Shown here: in pieces, positions 6,493 to 11,164 of the stretch | Layout: each line of letters starts with the position of its first letter | How positions within the stretch are numbered: the stretch's first letter is position 1 | Source of the DNA: JANRIZ01 sp033764445 | Lineage (GTDB): Bacteria; Verrucomicrobiota; Verrucomicrobiia; JAWXBN01 | Assembly (NCBI GenBank): GCA_033764445.1 | Contig: JANRIZ010000101.1 | Location: 1-11,164 of the forward strand | DNA: 11,164 nucleotides | Direction: 5' to 3' | Program-made: the position numbers and the translations under genes | The notes under the pieces: generated by a model | The model's input: only the letters and a program-made list of their open reading frames with translations | What the model was told of the DNA's origin: nothing | The model's database searches: none

Positions 6493-8247
6493 ATGCAGAA
6501 ATCCGTCCTCTTTCGCATCGCCTCCTATGCCCGGCACCACAAACTGCTGGCCGGTGCGACCCTGGCCTGTGCCCTGCTGACCACGGCCATGCTGTTTGTG
6601 TATCCGAATGTGGCCCAGGTGATCATAGACCGGGTGATCCTGCAGGGGCGTCATGAATTGCTGATGCCCGCGCTGCTGGTGGGTGTGGGGGCCTTTTTGT
6701 TGCGGGACCTGCTCAACGGACTGAGGATCATTTTCAACAATGTTTTGGAACAGTCCATCGCGGCGGATCTGCGGCGGGACCTGTACACGCAGTTGCAGAA
6801 GTTTTCAGCCCGGTATTTTGATGAACGCAGCACCGGGGAAATCATGACGCGGATGCAGGAGGATGTCGTCAATGTGGAAAGACTGCTCGTCGATGGCACC
6901 GAGCAGGGCCTGGTAGCCATTCTTCAAATTGCGGGGATCGGGGTGATGCTGTTCCTGACCGACTGGCGACTGGCGCTGGTGGCCATGATTCCCATGCCCT
7001 TTTTGGCGGCACTGGTGACCTGGTACACCCTCCGGGCCCATGCCCTTTACCGGGAGAATGCGCGGACGCGGGACGGACTGGTGTCCCTCCTGCATGACAA
7101 CATCCAGGGCATCCGCCAGATCAAGAGTTTTGGCCGGGAGGACTACGAGATCAGGCGTTTTGGCGAACGACTCCGGGAGTATTTTCAATCCGTGCTCAGA
7201 CTCATGAAAACCTGGGCCTTTTACAGCCCCTGTGCGAGCTTTCTGAGTGCCGCCGGAATTGTCATCACCCTCGGGGCCGGAGGTTGGATGGTGATGCAGG
7301 GGCAGATGCAGGTGGGGGAACTCGTCAAGTTCCTGCTTTTTCTGAATCTCTTCTACGAGCCCATCAGCCGCATCCATTCCCTCAACCAGATGCTGCAGAG
7401 CGCGCGGGCCAGCGGGGCGCGGGTCTTTGAGATTCTCGATGAGGTGCCCACCATTGTGGACCGTCCCGGTGCGCGGACCCATTTTGGAACCGGGTCCGGG
7501 ACGGAATCCCGCAGGGCCCGGGGGGAGGTGGTTTTTGAGGAGGTGTCCTTTTCCTACCGGTCCGAACGTCGGATACTGGAGGGGATCAATCTCCGGGTGG
7601 AGTCCGGCCAGACCCTGGCATTGGTCGGACCCACCGGGGCGGGAAAGTCCACACTGATCAATCTGATTCCCCGGTTTCATGACGTGACCGGAGGCCGGGT
7701 GCTGCTCGACGGCGTTGACGTCCGGGATTATGCCCTGAGTGCGCTCCGTTCACAGATCGGGATTGTCTCACAGGAACCCTTTCTTTTCAACGGGACCATC
7801 CTTGAAAATATCGCCTATGGGAATCTCAAGGCCGATGGAGAGGCGATTCGACAGGCCGCCGGGGATGCATCCGTGCTGGAGTTCATTGAAAGCCTGCCCG
7901 ACGGATTTGGGACACGGGTGGGGGAGCGGGGCGTGAAACTTTCCGTCGGTGAAAAGCAGCGTCTGTCCATCGCCCGGGCCCTGCTCAAGGATCCGCCGAT
8001 CCTGATTCTGGACGAGGCCACTGCCAGTGTGGATACCGTCACCGAATCACTGATCCAGGAGGCCCTGCAGCGGCTGATGAAAGGACGGACCACCTTTGTG
8101 ATTGCCCACCGTCTTTCGACCGTGCGACATGCCCACCGGATCGTGGTGCTTGAAAAGGGACGCATTGTGGAGGAGGGCAGCCATGAGGCCCTCATGAGTG
8201 CCGGGGGAGCCTATGGACGCATGGTGACCGTGCAAAGCTCCTTTTGA
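6493..8247 (+). CDS. ABC exporter, MsbA-like (fused transmembrane and ATPase domains)
   Basis: The 584-residue half-transporter has the type IV ABC exporter fold and should dimerise in the inner membrane. About six membrane segments lie in residues 1-310 (for example near 19-41, 56-76 and 133-165, with a closing pair about 235-270). The coupling segment FDERSTGEIMTR is near 109-119. The nucleotide-binding domain (about 345-584) has Walker A GPTGAGKST (379-387, K385), Q-loop VSQEPFLFNGTI, signature LSVGEKQR (483-490, family usual LSGGQRQR), Walker B ILILDEA (503-509, D507/E508) and the H-loop H539. Family members flip lipid A, other lipids, peptides or drugs; MsbA-like lipid flipping is the best guess. 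A TTG at 6484 is in frame, but ATG 6493 has AGAAG at a normal distance upstream, so I prefer it. It stands alone after a candidate terminator and ends 26 bp from the convergent desaturase. Confidence 0.93.
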   Translation: MQKSVLFRIASYARHHKLLAGATLACALLTTAMLFVYPNVAQVIIDRVILQGRHELLMPALLVGVGAFLLRDLLNGLRIIFNNVLEQSIAADLRRDLYTQLQKFSARYFDERSTGEIMTRMQEDVVNVERLLVDGTEQGLVAILQIAGIGVMLFLTDWRLALVAMIPMPFLAALVTWYTLRAHALYRENARTRDGLVSLLHDNIQGIRQIKSFGREDYEIRRFGERLREYFQSVLRLMKTWAFYSPCASFLSAAGIVITLGAGGWMVMQGQMQVGELVKFLLFLNLFYEPISRIHSLNQMLQSARASGARVFEILDEVPTIVDRPGARTHFGTGSGTESRRARGEVVFEEVSFSYRSERRILEGINLRVESGQTLALVGPTGAGKSTLINLIPRFHDVTGGRVLLDGVDVRDYALSALRSQIGIVSQEPFLFNGTILENIAYGNLKADGEAIRQAAGDASVLEFIESLPDGFGTRVGERGVKLSVGEKQRLSIARALLKDPPILILDEATASVDTVTESLIQEALQRLMKGRTTFVIAHRLSTVRHAHRIVVLEKGRIVEEGSHEALMSAGGAYGRMVTVQSSF

Positions 8248-8273
8248 GGGGTGCCGCAACAGGAACCGGAAAA

Positions 8274-9380
8274 TCACCGTGCCAGGGCCGCCGCCTCCTC
8301 CTGAAGGATGGCGTCCTCGACCTGTTCCCCGTCGTTGGAGGGGAGTTTCGGGACGAATTGGTAGCTGGGGTCCGCCTTTGTTTTCCGGTGGATTTCGAGT
8401 ATTTCCTTCCAGGTGGCCCAGAGCCCGTGCGGGGCGGGGGGCAGATCATGTTCGAGCACCTTCCGCAATTTGGGCAGGTTGTAAAAGGGAACGCCCGGGT
8501 ACATGTGGTGCTCCACATGGTACTGCATGTTCCAGTAGAGGAAGGCCGGGAGGGGGCCGCAGGTGAAGGTGCGGCAGCAAAGCCTGAAATCGGGGGCGTT
8601 GGGGACCATGCCATAGTGCTGGGGCAATCCACAGAGGAATCCCAGCCAGCTGCAGTAGGTGGTGCCGAAAGTGAAGACGACAATCAGGAACCAGTTGCCG
8701 GTGGCGATGAAAATGGCTGCGAGAACCGCATGGCCGATGAGTTGGAACCGGGCCCAGTTCCGGTATTGACGGCGCAGCGCCTGGTCATTTTCCGGCAGGA
8801 CGTAGTTGTTCCATTCCCCATCGACGATTCCGCGGGCCCTGCGGAGGGTCCCTTTGATCATGTAATAAATGCCCTCCGGATTCCATGCCAGCATTCCCAG
8901 CCAGAATTTCCATTGTTTGAAATCAAGACCCTGGGGCAGAACCACCTCACCATCGTAATCCGAATGGACCGTCACCTGATGGTGTTTGACGTGGCTGGGA
9001 CGGAACCATATCGGATCGCTCCAACTGATGAAGGAATAGACCTTCAGAAAAAATTCGTTCCAGAACTTGGATTTGAAGGGGGTCTTGTGACAGAGTTCGT
9101 GGACGGCAATCAGCCCCATGAAGGGTCCCTGGGTGCCGTGAACAAATAGGGCCGCCAGGAGGAGGGGGACAGACCAGTACCAGTTGGCGAGACTGATATT
9201 CAAATAAGCCGCGTAGGCCAGGAGGCCGGTGGTGAGGAAGGCCCCCAGTTGCAAACCCACCTGCAGGAAGCCGTGCCAGTTATCCTGCCGCATGAGATCG
9301 CTCATGACCTTTTTGTCAACCTTGGTGCGGTACCAGTTGATTTTGGCGCTTTTCTGATATTTGGGTGTGGCGGTTTCCAT
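8274..9380 (-). CDS. Membrane-bound fatty acid desaturase
   Basis: The 368-residue integral membrane di-iron enzyme would introduce a double bond into an acyl chain using O2 and an electron donor. The three histidine boxes are intact: HELCH (94-98), HVKHH (130-134) and HVEHH (288-292), the last followed by MYPGVPFYNLPKL, typical of FA_desaturase proteins. Hydrophobic spans lie near 41-62, 68-90, 212-228 and 230-250, with the His boxes on the cytoplasmic side by family rule. The frame also opens at ATG 9428, adding MYDARHRQINPSPIPP. I prefer 9380 because a -10-like TAAAAT on this strand (9427-9432) overlaps the upstream ATG; neither start has a Shine-Dalgarno sequence. It is divergent from the AraC regulator, which probably controls it. 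Regiospecificity cannot be told from sequence alone; related hydroxylases and ketolases share the boxes. Confidence 0.9.
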   Translation of the reverse strand: METATPKYQKSAKINWYRTKVDKKVMSDLMRQDNWHGFLQVGLQLGAFLTTGLLAYAAYLNISLANWYWSVPLLLAALFVHGTQGPFMGLIAVHELCHKTPFKSKFWNEFFLKVYSFISWSDPIWFRPSHVKHHQVTVHSDYDGEVVLPQGLDFKQWKFWLGMLAWNPEGIYYMIKGTLRRARGIVDGEWNNYVLPENDQALRRQYRNWARFQLIGHAVLAAIFIATGNWFLIVVFTFGTTYCSWLGFLCGLPQHYGMVPNAPDFRLCCRTFTCGPLPAFLYWNMQYHVEHHMYPGVPFYNLPKLRKVLEHDLPPAPHGLWATWKEILEIHRKTKADPSYQFVPKLPSNDGEQVEDAILQEEAAALAR

Positions 9381-9426
9381 AGGGGGGATGGGGGATGGGT
9401 TTATTTGTCTATGTCGTGCATCATAC

Positions 9427-9453
9427 ATTTTATTTGAGTTGAAAAAATGGCAA
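9427..9453 (-). promoter_or_regulatory. Candidate promoter of the desaturase gene
   Basis: On the minus strand TTGCCA (9448-9453) and TAAAAT (9427-9432) are separated by 15 bp, slightly short for a sigma70 promoter. The expected start near 9420 leaves a leader of about 40 nt before ATG 9380. The -35 hexamer is one arm of the palindrome at 9448-9462, so a bound regulator could act directly on RNA polymerase here. This is inferred from consensus and position only. Confidence 0.35.
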
Positions 9454-9462
9454 TATTTGCCA
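9448..9462. promoter_or_regulatory. Perfect palindrome, candidate operator between desaturase and AraC regulator
   Basis: TGGCAA-TAT-TTGCCA is a perfect inverted repeat with 6-bp arms and a 3-bp centre inside the AT-rich divergent region. It lies within the first codons of the longest possible AraC frame (ATG 9447), which favours the downstream start at 9483 and a regulatory role for this DNA. AraC proteins more often bind direct repeats, so another regulator is also possible. Confidence 0.4.
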
Positions 9463-9482
9463 AAAACATATCAAAAAATTGC

Positions 9483-10367
9483 ATGACACGAAAAATTTTA
9501 TCCCGTGCGCCCTTGGAGGTCTTTGGAGGCGGCATGGCCATTTATCCGCCAGGCTCTGTCCTGGGTCCGCTCCGGTACTCGGATTATGAATTTGTCTGGA
9601 TTGTCGAGGGGCACGTCCAGTGGACCTGCAACGGACGGGAATATGCCGCGCCCCCGGGGTCATTTTTTTTCATGCCGCCCCGGTCCGATGAGATGTTTGT
9701 CTGGGACCCCCGTAAACAGAGCCGCCACGCCTTTGTCTGCTTCCGGGTCCCCAGAAGTCGGCAGACCGATTTTGAAGCCCCCGTGCAGGTGTATGCGCTG
9801 CCGGAGGGGGATGTGGTCCGTCCCCTCTTCCGACATCTGCTCTGGCTGATGGCCGATCATCCCCCCGGGTGGGAGCGGGCGGCGGATGCGGCGATCACGC
9901 AGATGATGGCTCTGTACAAAAGCGGCCTGTTTTCCACGCGTCATGAGGGGTTGGACCAAAACATTCCGGCCCCGGTGGTCCGGGCCCTGCACAAGGCACG
10001 CGACATGTGGGCGCGGGGCAATTTGCACCTGCCGACCATGCAGCAGCTGGCGGCCGCGGCGGGGTTGTCGCCCTCGCAGCTCTACCGGCAGTTCATGAAA
10101 ACCTACGGGGTGGCGCCCCTGACGGCCATCCGGCTTCTGCGTCTGGACCATGGGGCGACGCTGCTGACGACCACCGGTGAGCCCGTCAAGCAGATTGCCC
10201 TGCGGACGGGTTTTGAAAACCAGTTTCATTTTTCAAAGGCCTTCAGACAGGTCTACGAATGTTCCCCGCGGGAGTTTCGCGGAATGCATGCCCGTGGCCG
10301 GTCCCCCCGGCCCATGCCCGCCCTGTCCATGGTACGCCAGCTCAAGACAGGGATGTGGAGCCAATGA
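9483..10367 (+). CDS. AraC-family transcriptional regulator
   Basis: The 294-residue cytoplasmic DNA-binding protein has an N-terminal cupin sensor (about 15-95) with DYEFVWIVEGHVQWTCNGRE and the AAPPGSFFFMPP turn. The C-terminal AraC/XylS domain (about 165-267) has two helix-turn-helices: MQQLAAAAGLSPSQLYRQF (186-204) and PVKQIALRTGFENQFHFSKA (234-253), then FRQVYECSPREFR. A basic, Arg/Pro-rich tail follows. ATG 9447 is also in frame and would add 12 residues, but it overlaps a perfect palindrome in AT-rich DNA, so I favour 9483; neither has a Shine-Dalgarno sequence. Divergent arrangement with the desaturase points to local control, with a small molecule sensed by the cupin domain; the ligand is unknown. 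Activator or repressor cannot be decided from sequence. Confidence 0.9.
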   Translation: MTRKILSRAPLEVFGGGMAIYPPGSVLGPLRYSDYEFVWIVEGHVQWTCNGREYAAPPGSFFFMPPRSDEMFVWDPRKQSRHAFVCFRVPRSRQTDFEAPVQVYALPEGDVVRPLFRHLLWLMADHPPGWERAADAAITQMMALYKSGLFSTRHEGLDQNIPAPVVRALHKARDMWARGNLHLPTMQQLAAAAGLSPSQLYRQFMKTYGVAPLTAIRLLRLDHGATLLTTTGEPVKQIALRTGFENQFHFSKAFRQVYECSPREFRGMHARGRSPRPMPALSMVRQLKTGMWSQ

Positions 10368-10542
10368 CAGGGGAAGCAAAGCGGGGGTTCACCCCGGAGA
10401 AAGCATGTCCTCACTCCGTTTTCAACCCCCTCACTCACCGGCTCACTGCAAGTCTTCCTGCCTCAACCACGCCCCCTTTATTCATGGAAAATTCAAAATG
10501 ATTTGGACACCGATGGCTTGACTGGGGGCTGTGAGAAACAGC
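10368..10542. other. Gene-free spacer between AraC regulator and toxin-antitoxin module
   Basis: I see no credible gene here. A short hairpin CGGGG-GTTCA-CCCCG (10382-10396) lies 14 bases after the regulator stop codon, but no T-run follows, so it is only a weak terminator candidate. The remainder is mixed composition with C-rich patches. Confidence 0.4.
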
Positions 10543-10570
10543 TTGACGAGATTGTACATGTGGACATAAT
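10543..10570 (+). promoter_or_regulatory. Promoter of the toxin-antitoxin module
   Basis: TTGACG (10543-10548, 5/6) and CATAAT (10565-10570, 5/6) are spaced 16 bp, a good sigma70-type match. The -10 box lies in the centre of the inverted repeat 10558-10580. Transcription should start near 10577, leaving about 5 nt before the antitoxin ATG, so the mRNA would be nearly leaderless. Confidence 0.6.
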
Positions 10571-10580
10571 TTGTCCACAT
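10558..10580. promoter_or_regulatory. Inverted-repeat operator of the toxin-antitoxin module
   Basis: ATGTGGACA (10558-10566) and TGTCCACAT (10572-10580) are exact reverse complements around TAATT. The repeat covers the -10 box and ends one base before the antitoxin start codon. In Phd/YefM modules the antitoxin, alone or with its toxin, is known to bind such palindromes and repress its own promoter; that this one does so is inferred. Confidence 0.65.
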
Positions 10581-10581
10581 T

Positions 10582-10839
10582 ATGAAGACAGTCACTGTTC
10601 GGGATTTGCGGAACTCCTTTTCCATGCTTGAAGCGTGGCTTTTGGAGGGAGAGGACATACTCATCGAAAAGAGAGGGCGGCCGATTGGCGTGCTGCGCGC
10701 ATGGCGTTCAGACGCCTCAGTGTCGCCTGTGAAGCCTGACTTTGCCGCGCGCCGACGGGCGATTTGGGGGGATCGAGTTTTTACCGAGGCGGAGGTGGCG
10801 GCGATGCGTGCGGATGAACTCGAGGGGGAGGAGGGATGA
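10582..10839 (+). CDS. Phd/YefM-like type II antitoxin
   Basis: The 85-residue protein has the usual antitoxin length. The N-terminal fold MKTVTVRDLRNSFSMLEAWL (1-20) followed by GEDILIEKRGRPIGVLRAW (24-42) is the Phd/YefM DNA-binding half, where the RGRPIGVL strand is diagnostic. The C-terminal half (about 48-85), with FAARRRAIWGD and the acidic end ADELEGEEG, should wrap and neutralise the toxin. Expression is probably autoregulated through the palindrome directly upstream. The stop codon overlaps the toxin start (ATGA at 10836-10839), which suggests translational coupling, with a strong GGAGGAG (10827-10833) serving the toxin. Confidence 0.85.
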   Translation: MKTVTVRDLRNSFSMLEAWLLEGEDILIEKRGRPIGVLRAWRSDASVSPVKPDFAARRRAIWGDRVFTEAEVAAMRADELEGEEG

Positions 10840-11164
10840 GTTGTTTTCCCGACACGTCTTTCCTCTGCGCCTTGTATCGGGCCCAAGTCAACTCCGCCCG
10901 GGCTGATCAGTTCATGGCTGGGTTGAGCGGTGCCTTGGGGGTGTCGAGTCTGCTGCTGCTGGAGTTCCGGCAGTCAGTGCGCCTGCAGATCAGGCTGCAC
11001 CGCCATGACCGGGGCAAGGGATTCCCGCAAACCGAAGGGCAGCAAATGCTCAACGACCTGCAAATTGATCTCAACGCGGGGCTACTTTCGACGATACCAG
11101 TGGACTGGTCCGCCGTGCATCAGCGGGCGGAAGCACTGAGCAGTGCCCACACTCTTGGTACAGG
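10836..11164 (+). CDS. PIN-domain toxin, VapC-like (3' end outside window)
   Basis: The frame is open from ATG 10836 to the right edge, 109 full codons without a stop. The N-terminus SCFPDTSFLCALY carries the first PIN acidic residue at D6, and GVSSLLLLEFRQ (about 37-48) supplies the second conserved acidic residue in LEF. The visible sequence ends at SSAHTLGT, the segment that in PIN proteins comes just before the third acidic residue and the DxLHVA motif. PIN toxins are Mg-dependent ribonucleases that cut tRNA, rRNA or mRNA; the target here is unknown. A strong Shine-Dalgarno sequence (GGAGGAG, 10827-10833) lies within the antitoxin gene, and the start overlaps its stop codon. Whether the catalytic residues beyond the edge are intact cannot be seen. 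Confidence 0.8.
   Translation, partial: MSCFPDTSFLCALYRAQVNSARADQFMAGLSGALGVSSLLLLEFRQSVRLQIRLHRHDRGKGFPQTEGQQMLNDLQIDLNAGLLSTIPVDWSAVHQRAEALSSAHTLGT

Noticed and set aside
8244..9149. 301-codon plus-strand frame opposite the desaturase
   Set aside because: The minus strand carries three intact His boxes and membrane spans; the plus frame has no family signature.
1..11164. CRISPR array, IS element, prophage or tRNA gene
   Set aside because: I saw no regularly spaced direct repeats, transposase or integrase motifs, or cloverleaf-like sequence.

Overview
The window reads as a stretch of a GC-rich bacterial chromosome. Verrucomicrobiota or a neighbouring PVC lineage is my best guess. That rests on a Pup-proteasome-type ATPase outside an obviously actinobacterial setting, a GYF_2 protein, generally weak Shine-Dalgarno sequences and the overall gene style. 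It is inference; there is no rRNA or other taxonomic marker here.

Layout from left to right. Positions 1-603 (minus) hold the N-terminal 201 codons of a GYF_2-domain protein with a possible scramblase/tubby-like C-terminal part; it runs off the left edge. Positions 737-2449 (minus) encode an ARC/Mpa-family proteasomal AAA ATPase. Between it and the next, divergent gene lies a compact double-hairpin repeat (2544-2609). From 2645 to 6420 four genes run on the plus strand: a DEAD-box RNA helicase, riboflavin synthase (ribE), a DinB-like protein and a divergent dihydropteroate-synthase-like protein. Gaps of 33-75 bp make one transcription unit plausible, closed by a candidate terminator at 6420-6451. 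Then come an MsbA-type ABC exporter (6493-8247, plus) and, tail to tail with it, a membrane fatty acid desaturase (8274-9380, minus). The desaturase is divergent from an AraC-family regulator (9483-10367, plus), and a perfect palindrome lies in their AT-rich shared control region. The right end carries a type II toxin-antitoxin module: a Phd/YefM-like antitoxin and a PIN-domain toxin with overlapping ATGA codons, preceded by a promoter whose -10 box sits inside a 9-bp inverted repeat. The toxin runs off the right edge.

The AraC regulator probably controls the desaturase, so the exporter-desaturase-AraC group may concern membrane lipids. The ATPase would feed substrates to a bacterial 20S proteasome, but no proteasome, Pup/UBact, ligase or deamidase gene is in the window, and its C-terminus lacks the usual docking tail. 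The points most worth checking are that tail, the DHPS-like enzyme with altered active-site motifs, the REP-like element, and the operators of the toxin-antitoxin and desaturase loci. I found no phage genes, IS transposase, CRISPR array, tRNA or rRNA. No stretch over 300 bases lacks a gene.
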